From positions 287,421 through 351,420 of the forward strand of contig NZ_QRVE01000001.1 of the NCBI RefSeq assembly GCF_003462685.1: DNA of 64,000 nucleotides, read 5' to 3'. The notes beneath the pieces were generated by a model. The model saw nothing but the letters and a program-made list of their open reading frames with translations. It did no database searches and had not been told where the DNA came from. Position numbers and translations under genes: made by a program. This DNA comes from Collinsella sp. AF23-4AC (GTDB taxonomy: Bacteria > Actinomycetota > Coriobacteriia > Coriobacteriales > Coriobacteriaceae). Of this stretch, positions 19,224 to 29,311 are shown piece by piece. The number at the start of each line of letters is the position of its first letter. Positions within the stretch are counted from its first letter, which is position 1.

Positions 19224-21209
19224 CTAGTTCTGGCTAAAGAACGGGAACCGCCTCGGATCAACCGGCGGCTGCGGTATCGGCCCGCCTTGTGGGCCACCCT
19301 GCGGTCCGCCCTGGCCGCCCATCATCTTTTCGATGGCGTCCTGGACCTCGCCCTCAAACTTTTTCATACCCTCATGCAGGCGACGCTGGCCATCCTCGGA
19401 GCGCAGCTCCTCCATCTGCTCGGGCGAAATACCCAACAGGTCACCCAGTATGCCCATCATCTCGCCACGCATGCGCTCGCTTGTATCCTCGTCGGCAAAG
19501 CGGTTCACCTCGGCGCGCGCCAGCGCATCGACCGTCATGCGCTCCTTGCCGCTCAGCCCCAGGTCGGACCACGCGAGCATGTACGGCCAGGCGCGCTCGA
19601 CAAACGAACGGGCCGAGACAATCGGCGCCGTCGGCAGCATGCGGCGGGCGGCCTCGCCCTGACGTACGAGCATCAGCAGCAGCGAGCAAGCCTCGGGCTT
19701 GCCGGCGGCCATTGGGATGTCGTCGAAGGGTCGGTTGCGGTCCACGTGCGCCTCGAGCGCGCCATCGACCTCGCCCGGCTCAAGCCCACCGAACAGGTGC
19801 GCCGCGCGATCGAGCATGTCGACCGGGCCGTCGAGCGTCGAGAGCGCCCGCGCCAGCACGCGTTCCATGCAATCTTCCACCGCGTTGAGCGTCACGAGCT
19901 CCTGCGGCACCACGGCAGACGTGCGGTTGCGCACGCGCGCCACAAACTCGAGGGTCGACAGGTACACATCGCCAAAGGGCGCGTAATCGCCCTGGTAGCC
20001 ACCGCAAAGCGCCGGTGCCGCCAACGCGTACTCGGTCTTGGAAAGCGGACTCAGAGCCATCGCGCCCAGCTCGAGCGCCGTGTCCTCCAACATGAGGCCC
20101 AGCGCACGCGAACGCAGGCGCTCGGCATCGCCCGCCGACACATCGCGGTCGAGTACGCGCGCCGCATCCGGCGCATCGCGCTCAACCGTGCGAATATGCA
20201 GGCGCTCGGCAATCGCGCGAACGGCGGCACAACGGGCGGCCTCGGCCTCCTCCTGCGCCGGCGTAAAGATGCGGTTGCGGTCCAACACCAGACCGATCAC
20301 GTTGCGCGAGCCCAATGCATCGACAGCCAGCGCTGCAAGCAAAGACGACGGCAGATCGCCCTCGAGCGCCACCACGGCGCGCGACGTACCATGGGCACGG
20401 GCGTTATCGCGCACAGCGAGCACCAGCGCCTGCCACAACCACTCCTCGGAACGAAACTCGGGCAGCTCGTGGTCCTCCAAAGCATCGAGCATTACGCCGC
20501 GCTGAATCTCCTGAACCAGCAGGCTCTCCTCAAAGCACGGCGCCTGGGCCACCACGCGCCCGCAGTCGTCGAGTACAAACGACCCGCCGGTATACACCGA
20601 CTCGTCATAGGCACCGACCGGCGCCATGCAGGCAAACCATACGCTGCGCTTAGATGCGATCTTGCGGTAGGCTCCGCTGCGCACGGCGGCGATCGCGGCG
20701 GTCTCGCGGTCGGTCATATCAAACGCGTTGAACTGAAAATAGGCGATGAGGTCGACACCGGTCGGCAGCATCTCGAGCTCGCGGTCCAAGTCGAAGATCA
20801 CGGCGATACGCACGCCGTCCACGTCAAACACCGGCGGTGCCCAACGCGTGTCGTTGTTCTCGCCACGCTGCAGGGCGATGCTTGTGCGCGCGGGCACCAC
20901 ATGACCGTCCTTGAGCATCATATAGTCGAGCAGCGGCTGGCCCTCAAACGAAACCGCAGCGGGCACGATGCAGATCATGTCGAGCTCTTGGATGCGCTCG
21001 GCAACGCCCGTCAGGCCCGTCAGCATATCGTGCTCAAAATCGGCAGTGCCCACCAGGCTGCCCGGCATGGCACCCATAAAGAGCGGGGCCGGAACGCACA
21101 GCACGCGCGCGCCGCGCTCATGAGCCAGGCGAGCCTGGTCCTCGATGCGGCCGCAAATGCCCTCGATGTCACCCAGGCGCATATCGATCTGTGCAAGCGC
21201 GAGCTTCAT
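19224..21209 (-). CDS. NAD synthetase-like protein with eroded active sites (predicted pseudoenzyme)
   Basis: A 661-residue protein with the layout of glutamine-dependent NAD synthetase: an N-terminal nitrilase-like domain (about 1-260, MKLALAQIDMRLGDIEG) and a C-terminal synthetase-like domain (about 280-590, with AALAVDALGSRNVIGLVLDR and APFGDVYLSTLEFVA). The sites that should be catalytic are changed. The glutaminase Glu region FPELxLTGY reads VPAPLFMGAMPG; the nucleophile Cys region ICEDLW reads IFDLDRE; the synthetase PP-loop SGGxDS reads LEGDLPSS. A Gly/Pro/Gln-rich tail ends the protein. The frame is intact and long, so it is under selection, not simply decayed. It may be structural, regulatory, or act on another substrate. 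The start has no obvious alternative. Confidence 0.75.
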   Translation of the reverse strand: MKLALAQIDMRLGDIEGICGRIEDQARLAHERGARVLCVPAPLFMGAMPGSLVGTADFEHDMLTGLTGVAERIQELDMICIVPAAVSFEGQPLLDYMMLKDGHVVPARTSIALQRGENNDTRWAPPVFDVDGVRIAVIFDLDRELEMLPTGVDLIAYFQFNAFDMTDRETAAIAAVRSGAYRKIASKRSVWFACMAPVGAYDESVYTGGSFVLDDCGRVVAQAPCFEESLLVQEIQRGVMLDALEDHELPEFRSEEWLWQALVLAVRDNARAHGTSRAVVALEGDLPSSLLAALAVDALGSRNVIGLVLDRNRIFTPAQEEAEAARCAAVRAIAERLHIRTVERDAPDAARVLDRDVSAGDAERLRSRALGLMLEDTALELGAMALSPLSKTEYALAAPALCGGYQGDYAPFGDVYLSTLEFVARVRNRTSAVVPQELVTLNAVEDCMERVLARALSTLDGPVDMLDRAAHLFGGLEPGEVDGALEAHVDRNRPFDDIPMAAGKPEACSLLLMLVRQGEAARRMLPTAPIVSARSFVERAWPYMLAWSDLGLSGKERMTVDALARAEVNRFADEDTSERMRGEMMGILGDLLGISPEQMEELRSEDGQRRLHEGMKKFEGEVQDAIEKMMGGQGGPQGGPQGGPIPQPPVDPRRFPFFSQN

Positions 21210-21326
21210 GGCTCAGCCCTTTCCGTCGTAAACCATCGAAATCGTAGTAAAAGCGCCGGCCGCATAATGCAGTCGGCGCTTGCATGTGCATATGCTAGCT
21301 ATGATACCCCGAGCGGGGGCGCGCTC

Positions 21327-21689
21327 CTAGAATGTCGCGGACCACAGCCCGTGCAGGTTGCAGTAGGCATAGACGGTACCGGTCTTGGAACCGCCGGCAA
21401 AAAACGTCGCGGGCTTCATGCCGGGCTCAAGGTAATGGACCTCTAAGCGGCCCTCGGCCTCAAGGGCGATCCACTCAATATAGTGCTCGGGCAGGCTGGG
21501 GTGCTCGACCGAGCCCACGCGTGCGCGGATCACGTGACCGTCACGCTCGCTCTCGACGACCGGCACGTGCTTCTCGTGCGCCGCATCCTCGGTGTTCGCG
21601 GTCAGCTCCGTGCAGCCGGCAGGGGTTGCAACGTCGTTGCCAAGGGCGGCAATGAGCTTGCCATTGGGGTCCTTAAAGAATTTCGCCAT
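21327..21689 (-). CDS. Superoxide reductase (neelaredoxin/desulfoferrodoxin family)
   Basis: A 120-residue cytosolic enzyme that reduces superoxide to peroxide with a non-haem iron site, typical of anaerobes. The iron ligands are visible as His in HEKHVPVVE, two His in VEHPSLPEHYIEW, and Cys and His in AYCNLHGLW. The N-terminus (MAKFFKDPNGKLIAAL) sits where two-iron desulfoferrodoxins have a four-Cys rubredoxin-like centre, but those Cys are absent, so only the catalytic iron is expected. The ATG at 21689 has AAAGGAG six bases upstream. Its electron donor is not encoded nearby. Confidence 0.92.
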   Translation of the reverse strand: MAKFFKDPNGKLIAALGNDVATPAGCTELTANTEDAAHEKHVPVVESERDGHVIRARVGSVEHPSLPEHYIEWIALEAEGRLEVHYLEPGMKPATFFAGGSKTGTVYAYCNLHGLWSATF

Positions 21690-21839
21690 GATGTTCTCCT
21701 TTGCTGATGTGCCAATGTTCTTGATGGTTCTTATGCCCAAAGGCAGACAAACCATCCACGGCATTGCAAATGAACACATAACGGGCGGGGACGATGGGGC
21801 AGCGTGTGCCATCCGCCCTGGCGGCCCCACCCGAGCGGG

Positions 21840-24800
21840 TTAGCGCCCGTCGCCGCCCAGCAGTGCCAGAACATCTTCGCGGGTAAACAGCGCCGACGAG
21901 ATGCCGTCACCGCCGAGCACGCTGTTGACCAGGTCGCGCTTGGACTCCTGCATCTGCATAATGCGTTCCTCGATCGTATCCTTGGCGATGAGCTTGTACA
22001 CGGTCACGGTATGTTGCTGGCCAATACGATGCGCGCGGTCGGTCGCTTGGTCCTGCGCCGCCACGTTCCACCACGGGTCATAGTGGATGACCACGTCGGC
22101 CGCCGTCAGGTTGAGGCCCACGCCGCCCGCCTTGAGCGAAATCAAAAAGACCGGAACCTCGCCCGCTTGGAACTGCGCGACCATCTTGGCGCGGCTCTCC
22201 TTAGACGAAGCGCCCGTGAGCTTAAGGAAGGCGATGTCCTCCTTGGCCAAGCGCTTACCGATGATATCGAGCATACCCGTAAACTGGCTGAACAACAGGA
22301 TGCGATGCCCGCCGTCGAGTGCGCCGTGCACGAGCTCCATACACGTATCGAGCTTGGCGCTCCCCGCCTTGTAATCCTCGTAGTGTAGACGCGGGTCGCA
22401 GCAGATCTGGCGCAGCTTGGTGAGCTCGGCGAGCACCTTGAGCTTGTCTTTCTTAAACTCCCCAGCCTCGCGGTGCTGCACCTGCTGGGCGATGCGGTCC
22501 TGGTTGGCCAGGTAGAGCTTGCGCTGCTCGCCGGTGAGCTGTGCCATGACGGTGTCCTCGATCTTTTCGGGCAGATCGGCCACCACGTCTTCCTTAACAC
22601 GGCGCAGCACAAACGGCGACACGAGCGCCTGCAGGCGAGCGGCGCTATCGCCCTCGGCATGCTCGACGGGGCTCTCAAAGCGCTTGGCAAACGACTCGCG
22701 CGTCCCCAAAAGGCCCGGCATCAAAAAGTCGAAGATGCTCCAAAGCTCGGACAAGCGGTTTTCGATGGGCGTGCCCGTCAGGGCAAAGCGCACGCCGGCA
22801 GGCAGACGTTTGGCAGCCCGCGCCACCTGCGTGAGCGGGTTTTTAATGTACTGGGCCTCGTCGAGCACCACGCGGGCAAAGTCCTGCTCGACGTACTCGT
22901 CGATATCGCGCCGCATAAGGTCATACGACGTCACGACCACGTTATGCTTGGCCACGCCGGCGATCTGCACACGACGCTGAGCCTTGGCGCCCACGATGGC
23001 GCACACATCGAGCGACGGGGCAAAGCGCTCCAGCTCGGCGGTCCAGTTGTACACAAGCGACGCAGGGCACACCACAAGCGTGGGCTTGGTGTCCCCCGCC
23101 TCCACGCGCGCCAGGATATGCGCGATCATCTGGAGCGTTTTGCCCAGGCCCATGTCATCGGCCAAGATGCCGCCAAGGCCCAGGTGTTCGAGCGAGCCGA
23201 GCCACTGGTATCCGTCGACCTGGTAGCCGCGCATCGTTGCCTTGAGCGATGCCGGCACCGTAAAGTCCATCTTGCCGAGCGTGTCCAGGCGCTCGACGGT
23301 GCGGCGGAAAGCGGCGTCGCGATCGGCCTCGAGCGCCGGCGTGCGCGTGAGCATGCTGTCGACAAAAAGGGTGCTCGACGCGGGAAGCGACACGCCGTCG
23401 AGCAGGTCGACGGCATCGACACCCAGATCTTCGGCAAGGCCAAACGCAGCGCGCGCTCCCTCATCCAGGCGCACGATGTCGCCGGACGTCAGGCGCGCAA
23501 ACGTCTGGTGGCGCTTGTACGAGTCCAGATAGATGGCAAGATCTGCTGCCGAAAGCCCGCTCGCGCCCAGCTCGACATCGAGCAGATTGCTCTTGACGGT
23601 CGCACGAACCGAGAGCTTGGGCGCGGGACGCACCGAAATCTGGCGCAGACGGTCGCTGAGCATGACCTCACCCAGCTCGGACAGGGCGGACAGGCCCTCG
23701 GTCAGCAGGCAGAACAAGCTCTCATCATCGCGCTCCTCAAACGCCAGACCGCCCTCGTAGAAATCGAAGTACAGAGCCGCTGTATCCATAACGCGAAACT
23801 CCGCTATCTCGTCGCGGGGCGGCACGCCGGGGCGTTGCTCTTCGAAGGGACTGCCCGGAGCGCCCAGGCTAAAGAGATCCGCCGACCAATCGCCGTAGGT
23901 AACCGTAATCTTGCAGGTCACGAGCCCATCGTCGACGCCGATCGCCATAGCAAAGCTCGGCTCGGGTGCCACGGTATCGAGCGCGGCGGGCGCGGTGAGG
24001 TCGGTATAGTCGCGCAAAATGGGCAGCGCCATGCGGCAGAACTCACCCACCTGCTCGGCGGCAATATGGGCGGGCGTGCGGCACGGCAGCAAGCGTGACA
24101 AAAAAGATGCGGCATGCTGAGCAAATGCAGCGTCGGTACGGCGCGCGCGGCGCGTGTCAACCAAGTAGGCGGCATCGCCCGACGCAAAGCAGTACATATC
24201 GGCGGGCAGGCGCAGGTCATAGCTACCACCAGCCGCCGGCGCGATTTTGGCGGCAAGGAGCGGCGGGCGCTTAGCCAGCGCCTCGTCCTCCCCTTCCGGA
24301 GGCACCTCAACCGCCACGTCATAGGTGCGATGCGTCGTCGTCCCCCGCGACCAGGCGGGCTCAAAGGAGATGGTCTGGCCGCGCAGCAGGTCCAGCACAT
24401 ATACGATGCTATGCTCGGACAGCGGCAACTGACGCTCGGCAACAAAACCGCTGCGGGCAAAGTCGTACGACGCCGAACGCGAGCTTGTGATGTCATCGAG
24501 ATAGGCAACTGTCGTCACAACAAGGTTGAGCAGCTTTGCCGATGTTTCGTCAAAGGCCTCAGGTGAATGGGCAAACGTAAGCTTCTTGCCGTACGAGAAC
24601 ATGCCGCCGCGCACGTAGGCATCGGCCATGCCGTCGATATCCTTGACCACGTAGGAGACCGATCCACAGCGGATGCGGAACTCGAGCGCCCAGCTAAAGC
24701 GGTCAGCGAACAGCGGATTGTAGTACGGCACCAACGAGGGCTCCAACGCCGCTTTGGGGGCGTCGGGATCAACAGTACCGGCAAGCTTGCGACGCATGCT

Positions 24801-25304
24801 CGCCAGCTCATCCATGCGCGCGTCCGAAAGATCGGAGAGCGCCGCCACAAGGCTCGGGCTCGTGGGGACGGGCGCCGGAAAGGGAAAGTTGGGGTTGACG
24901 GCCGGCGCTTTTGGCGCGGTGCGTGCGGGCTGTTTCGGCTGTGCCGTAAACGTGCGGACCGGCGTGCGCAAACCTTCGACGGGCTCGGCGCCGCTGGCAT
25001 CCAAATACGCCAGAGCCGTGGCAATAGCGTGCTTGCACATACCGGGGTAACGATAGGCGGCGGGGCAATCGCAGTCGTAGTCGATCACCTCGTGCTCGTC
25101 CATGTCGAGCGCCACGTGCGTCTTGTACAGGTCGCCGCGCGAACCGCGCACCGAGCCCTCAACCGTCACGTTTTTGGAGAAGCGCGAGCCGCTGTCCTCG
25201 ATCGACAGCACGGCGCCGTTGAGCATGAGCGAACGCCCCTTCATAAAGGTGCCGCTCAGCGCCGCCTCTTTCCGGAGCGCCTGCACAAACGTCCCCTGCG
25301 CCAT
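21840..25304 (-). CDS. SWIM zinc-finger SNF2-family ATPase/helicase
   Basis: A 1154-residue DNA-dependent ATPase. A SWIM finger lies near residue 76 (YDCDCPAAYRYPGMCKHAI). The middle has no known domain. A SNF2 motor fills the last 480 residues: GILADDMGLGKTLQM near 718, VVLDEAQYIKN, TGTPIENRLSELWSIFDFL, and the C-terminal lobe with LISLKAGGVGLNLTAAD and AHRIGQQHTVTVYKL. SWIM-SNF2 proteins are common in bacteria and thought to remodel nucleoprotein complexes; the substrate is unknown. The ATG at 25304 has GGAGG five bases upstream. It lies 28 bases downstream of dnaE on the same strand and may be co-transcribed with it. Confidence 0.9.
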   Translation of the reverse strand: MAQGTFVQALRKEAALSGTFMKGRSLMLNGAVLSIEDSGSRFSKNVTVEGSVRGSRGDLYKTHVALDMDEHEVIDYDCDCPAAYRYPGMCKHAIATALAYLDASGAEPVEGLRTPVRTFTAQPKQPARTAPKAPAVNPNFPFPAPVPTSPSLVAALSDLSDARMDELASMRRKLAGTVDPDAPKAALEPSLVPYYNPLFADRFSWALEFRIRCGSVSYVVKDIDGMADAYVRGGMFSYGKKLTFAHSPEAFDETSAKLLNLVVTTVAYLDDITSSRSASYDFARSGFVAERQLPLSEHSIVYVLDLLRGQTISFEPAWSRGTTTHRTYDVAVEVPPEGEDEALAKRPPLLAAKIAPAAGGSYDLRLPADMYCFASGDAAYLVDTRRARRTDAAFAQHAASFLSRLLPCRTPAHIAAEQVGEFCRMALPILRDYTDLTAPAALDTVAPEPSFAMAIGVDDGLVTCKITVTYGDWSADLFSLGAPGSPFEEQRPGVPPRDEIAEFRVMDTAALYFDFYEGGLAFEERDDESLFCLLTEGLSALSELGEVMLSDRLRQISVRPAPKLSVRATVKSNLLDVELGASGLSAADLAIYLDSYKRHQTFARLTSGDIVRLDEGARAAFGLAEDLGVDAVDLLDGVSLPASSTLFVDSMLTRTPALEADRDAAFRRTVERLDTLGKMDFTVPASLKATMRGYQVDGYQWLGSLEHLGLGGILADDMGLGKTLQMIAHILARVEAGDTKPTLVVCPASLVYNWTAELERFAPSLDVCAIVGAKAQRRVQIAGVAKHNVVVTSYDLMRRDIDEYVEQDFARVVLDEAQYIKNPLTQVARAAKRLPAGVRFALTGTPIENRLSELWSIFDFLMPGLLGTRESFAKRFESPVEHAEGDSAARLQALVSPFVLRRVKEDVVADLPEKIEDTVMAQLTGEQRKLYLANQDRIAQQVQHREAGEFKKDKLKVLAELTKLRQICCDPRLHYEDYKAGSAKLDTCMELVHGALDGGHRILLFSQFTGMLDIIGKRLAKEDIAFLKLTGASSKESRAKMVAQFQAGEVPVFLISLKAGGVGLNLTAADVVIHYDPWWNVAAQDQATDRAHRIGQQHTVTVYKLIAKDTIEERIMQMQESKRDLVNSVLGGDGISSALFTREDVLALLGGDGR

Positions 25305-25332
25305 CACTTCCTCCAATCTCACCCCGGGTAGC

Positions 25333-28300
25333 TTAGATAACCGTCACGCGGCCCTGGTTACCCACAATCGCCTTTGCCTCTGCCAGCAGCGGAATCGAGC
25401 GTGCGTTGACCTTGGCCGGTACCTCGGCACGTAGCACGCGCCCGTCGACTTGCTCAATAAAGATCTCCACGCGGTCGCCGCCCGGGTTGGTAGTGAGCAC
25501 CGTGGCCAGGCGCGCCATATTGCCCTGGCTAAAGCGGCTGTTGGGCACCATGACCTCAAAGACCTTGGGCTTGTTTTTCTCCTCGCTAAGCTCCAGCGGC
25601 ACAATCTCCTGCGCGATGATCTGGTCGCCACGGTCCGAGCGCTCGAGCTTGCCCTTAATGCGCACAAACGCGTCGGACAGCTGCGCGCCGGTCTCGGGAT
25701 CGACCTCGCCGTACAGATACCCCTCGGCCTCCTTGTAGGTCTTGGGGAACACCACGACCGTGGCCTCGCCTTCCATGTCCTCGAGCTGCACGATGCCCAT
25801 GGGGTCGCCGTTTTTGGTCACGCGCTTGGACACGCTCGAGACCATGCCGGCCCACCACAGTGCCTTGCCCTCGGGAATCTCCTGGTTGATGGTGCCGCCC
25901 GTGGGGTTCTGCACTTCGTAGCCGGTATCGATCTGCGAGAACGAGAAGTCGCGCGCCTTGGCTAGTGCATACTCAAACGGGCGCAGCGGGTGGTCCGAGA
26001 CATAGATGCCCAGAACCTCTTTCTCCTGGCTCAGCTTAAGGTGGCGGTCCCATTCCTGGCCGTCCGGATCGGGCACGCTCACCTCAAAGCCCGAGCCCTC
26101 AACGTCGCCGAACATGTCGAAGAACGACGTTTGGCCGCTCGCGCGATCCTTTTGTCGCTTCACGGCGGCGTCGATGATGTTCTCGGGGTTGTTCTTGTCC
26201 ACAAAGTGCATCATCTGGCGACGCGGATACCCCGTGGAGTCGAAGGCGCCTGCCTTGATCAGCGATTCGATCACACGGCGGTTTGCCTGGCTCGAGTCCA
26301 CGCGCTCGACAAAGTCGTGCAGTGTCTTAAACGGGCCGCCTGCCTCGCGCTCTGCGATAATCGCCTGCGCCACGCCGGTGCCCACGCCGCGGATGCCGGC
26401 CAGACCAAAGCGCACGCCTTCCTTGGTAGCCGTGAACTCGGTGCCGGACTCGTTGACATCTGGCGAAAGCACGGGAATGCCGTCGTGACGGCACGCCGAG
26501 ACGTAGTGCACGATCTTGTCGGTCTTGCCCGTATAGGACGTCAGAACGGCCGCCATGTACTCGTGCGGATAGTGCGCCTTGAGCCACGCCGTCTGCATAA
26601 CCAGGATGGCGTAGCCGGCGGAGTGCGACTTGTTGAAGGCGTAGGATGCGAACTCGAGAACATCGTCCCAAATCTTCTGGGCGACCTCGCGCGTGTAGTT
26701 GTTCTTGATAGCGCCGTTCATCCAGTGGTCGTAGGTGGTCTCGTCCGAGCCATCCTCCCAGTGGAGCACCGTCGACGTGAGCAGCTTAATCTTTTTCTTA
26801 GCCACGGGCTTACGGATACGCGAGTCCGATTCGCCCTTGGAGAAGCCGCACATCTCGACGGAGATGAGCATAACCTGCTCCTGGTAGACCATGGTGCCGT
26901 AGGTTTCGCCCAGGATGTCGTCCAGACGGTCGTCGTAGGAGACGGCCGGCTCCTTGCCGTTCATGCGGTTGATGTAGGACGAGACCATGCCGGCGCCCAG
27001 CGGGCCCGGGCGGTACAGAGCGATCAATGCCACGACGTGCTTGTACTCGGTGGGCTTCATGTTCTTGATCGTGGCCGTCATGCCGGCGGACTCGACCTGG
27101 AAGACGCCGGCGGTGTGGCCGGAGCCCATGAGCTTAAAGATCTCGGGATCGTCAAAGGGGATCTCTTCCTCTTTGATGTCGATGCCGAAGTTCTTTTTGA
27201 TGTTGGCCTTGGCCTTGGAGATAACCGTCAGCGTGCGCAGGCCCAGGAAGTCCATCTTGAGCAGGCCCATGTCGGCAACGGTATGGCCCTCGTACTGGGT
27301 AATCTCGACGCCGCCCTTGGTGTCGAGCTTGGTGGGCACATGTTCGTTGACGGGGTCGCGGCAGATCAGAACGGCGCACGCGTGCACGCCCTCGCCACGG
27401 GTGAGGCCCTCGATCGAGAGCGCCGTGTCGATGATGCGGCGGGCGTCGTCATCCTTTTTATAGGCCTCGGCAAAGTCGGGGTTAAACAAATCCTCTTTGC
27501 CGGGTTGCTTGTCGAGCACCTGCTTGAGTTTGACCTTGGGGTCGCTCGAGACCATCTTGGACAGGCGCTGGCCCATGTAGACCGGGTAGTCCAGGACGCG
27601 CGCGGCGTCGTTGATGGCCTGTTTGGCCTTGATGGTCGAGTAGGTGATGACGTGGGTGACCTTCTCGGGGCCGTAGAGCTGGCGAACGTGCTCCACGACC
27701 TCGAGGCGCCGCTCATCGTCGAAGTCCATATCGATATCGGGCATCTCGGTACGCTGCGGGGACAGGAACCTCTCGAACATCAGACCGTTCTCGAGCGGGT
27801 CGAACGCGGTGATGTTCATGGCGTAGGCGACGATAGCGCCGGCGGCCGAGCCACGGCCGGGGCCGACGCCGATGCCGTTGTCCTTGGCCCATTGCACGTA
27901 CTCGGCGACGATGAGGAAGTAGGCGGCAAAGCCCTTGTCGCAAATGACCTTGTATTCGTACTCAAAGCGCTCTTTGATGTTGACGCCACCGATCTCGCGC
28001 GTGGCCCAGTCGTCACCGTAGTGCTGGCGCAGGCCCTTCTCGCACTCGCGGCGGAACTGGCTCTCGTGTGTCTCGCCGGGGTCGAGCAGCGGGAAGCGCG
28101 GCAGGATGATGGAGTCCCAGTCCAGCTCTACGTAGCACTTGTCGGCGATCTCGAGCGTGTTGTCGCAGGCCTCGGGGCAATACGGGAACATCGCCCGCAT
28201 CTCCTCCTCGGTCTTCATATAAAACTCCGAGCCGGTCATGCGCATGCGGTTGGGGTCGTCGACCTTGGCGTTCATACCGATGCACATGATGACGTCCTGC

Positions 28301-29136
28301 ACCGGCGCGTCCTCGCGGCGCAGGTAGTGGAAGTCGTTGGTGGCAATGACCTTGACGCCCACCTGCTTGGCGATATCGATGAGCGTGCGGTCCATCTGCT
28401 CGTCGGTCAGGCCGTTGTCGGTGGTAATGCCGTGTTCCTGGATCTCGATGTAGAAGTCGCCGGGGTCAAAGGTATCGCGGAAGGTCTCGGCCCACTTGAT
28501 GGCGCCTTCCATGTCGCCGCGGTCGATGTACTTGGGGATGATGCCCGCGATGCAGGCGCTCGTGCAGATCATGCCCTTGGCGTGGCGGCGCAGGTTGTCG
28601 AGCGTCACGCGCGGCTTATAGTAAAAGCCCTGTACGGCGGCCTCGGAGACCGTCTGCATCAGGTTGACGTAGCCCTCCTGGTCCTTAGCCAGGAGGATCA
28701 TGTGGTAAAGCTCGGGCTTATGGTCGCGGGCGAGCGTCTCGTCCGGCGTAAAGTAAACCTCGCAGCCAAAGATGGGCTTGATGACCAGGGGCGGCTTGAG
28801 CTCGTCGATGTTGCCCTTCTCGTCCCACATGGCCATGTCCTTCACATACTGGGCATGCTCGCGCGGGTTTGCCTCAGGATCGGGCTCCACCAGCTCGTCG
28901 CGGCGGTCCTTTTCCAAGAAGGCCTTGTCGTGGCTCCAGGTTTTGTACTCGGGCGTATTGTGGTTGACGGCGTCGCAGGCCAGCGCCAGGTCGGGCACGC
29001 CATACATGTAGCCGTGGTCGGTAATGGCGACGGCGGGCATGCCCAGCTCTACGGCGCGATTGACCATATCCTGGATACGGGTTGCGCCGTCGAGCATCGA
29101 GAAGACAGTGTGATTGTGCAGATGGACGAATGCCAT
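25333..29136 (-). CDS. dnaE: DNA polymerase III alpha subunit
   Basis: A 1267-residue replicative polymerase of the DnaE class. The PHP domain (about 1-210) has its metal-binding residues (FVHLHNHTVFSMLDG, AITDHGYMYG). The catalytic palm shows GPGRGSAAGAIVAY, the Asp pair in MPDIDMDFDDERR near 467, and the third Asp in KMDFLGLRTL. A helix-hairpin-helix, an OB fold and a C-terminal region follow. A GGAGC lies nine bases before the ATG. It is somewhat longer than the E. coli protein. The PHP residues look intact, so proofreading-like activity is possible. Confidence 0.97.
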   Translation of the reverse strand: MAFVHLHNHTVFSMLDGATRIQDMVNRAVELGMPAVAITDHGYMYGVPDLALACDAVNHNTPEYKTWSHDKAFLEKDRRDELVEPDPEANPREHAQYVKDMAMWDEKGNIDELKPPLVIKPIFGCEVYFTPDETLARDHKPELYHMILLAKDQEGYVNLMQTVSEAAVQGFYYKPRVTLDNLRRHAKGMICTSACIAGIIPKYIDRGDMEGAIKWAETFRDTFDPGDFYIEIQEHGITTDNGLTDEQMDRTLIDIAKQVGVKVIATNDFHYLRREDAPVQDVIMCIGMNAKVDDPNRMRMTGSEFYMKTEEEMRAMFPYCPEACDNTLEIADKCYVELDWDSIILPRFPLLDPGETHESQFRRECEKGLRQHYGDDWATREIGGVNIKERFEYEYKVICDKGFAAYFLIVAEYVQWAKDNGIGVGPGRGSAAGAIVAYAMNITAFDPLENGLMFERFLSPQRTEMPDIDMDFDDERRLEVVEHVRQLYGPEKVTHVITYSTIKAKQAINDAARVLDYPVYMGQRLSKMVSSDPKVKLKQVLDKQPGKEDLFNPDFAEAYKKDDDARRIIDTALSIEGLTRGEGVHACAVLICRDPVNEHVPTKLDTKGGVEITQYEGHTVADMGLLKMDFLGLRTLTVISKAKANIKKNFGIDIKEEEIPFDDPEIFKLMGSGHTAGVFQVESAGMTATIKNMKPTEYKHVVALIALYRPGPLGAGMVSSYINRMNGKEPAVSYDDRLDDILGETYGTMVYQEQVMLISVEMCGFSKGESDSRIRKPVAKKKIKLLTSTVLHWEDGSDETTYDHWMNGAIKNNYTREVAQKIWDDVLEFASYAFNKSHSAGYAILVMQTAWLKAHYPHEYMAAVLTSYTGKTDKIVHYVSACRHDGIPVLSPDVNESGTEFTATKEGVRFGLAGIRGVGTGVAQAIIAEREAGGPFKTLHDFVERVDSSQANRRVIESLIKAGAFDSTGYPRRQMMHFVDKNNPENIIDAAVKRQKDRASGQTSFFDMFGDVEGSGFEVSVPDPDGQEWDRHLKLSQEKEVLGIYVSDHPLRPFEYALAKARDFSFSQIDTGYEVQNPTGGTINQEIPEGKALWWAGMVSSVSKRVTKNGDPMGIVQLEDMEGEATVVVFPKTYKEAEGYLYGEVDPETGAQLSDAFVRIKGKLERSDRGDQIIAQEIVPLELSEEKNKPKVFEVMVPNSRFSQGNMARLATVLTTNPGGDRVEIFIEQVDGRVLRAEVPAKVNARSIPLLAEAKAIVGNQGRVTVI

Positions 29137-29236
29137 GTGATGAGCTCCGATGCGGGTTCGTGTTCTGACTGAACGATTTTACCGCACGGCGCGGACGGCA
29201 CCCGAACCTAGCCAAACCAACACGGCTCCTATTGAG

Positions 29237-29299
29237 TTGCGGTGAAATGCGGACTGTTTGGCGGCTTTTTTGGCCAAAACAGTCCGTATTCCACCGCAA
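29237..29299. repeat. Palindromic intergenic repeat, family 1, copy 1
   Basis: Arms TTGCGGTGAAATGCGGACTG and its near-complement (reading TTGCGGTGGAATACGGACTG on minus) flank a T-rich loop. It sits between dnaE and addA. Copies 2 and 3 are at 40337 and 59062. Confidence 0.85.
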
Positions 29300-29311
29300 G
29301 TTATCTGAGGG

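Noticed and set aside
25990..29172. 1060-codon open frame on plus opposite dnaE
   Set aside because: High G+C antisense shadow; dnaE on minus is complete and conserved.
29137..29236. SOS-like sequence before dnaE (GTTCTGACTGAAC)
   Set aside because: The half-sites are in the wrong order (GTTC first) and the spacing is five, so it is not a LexA box.
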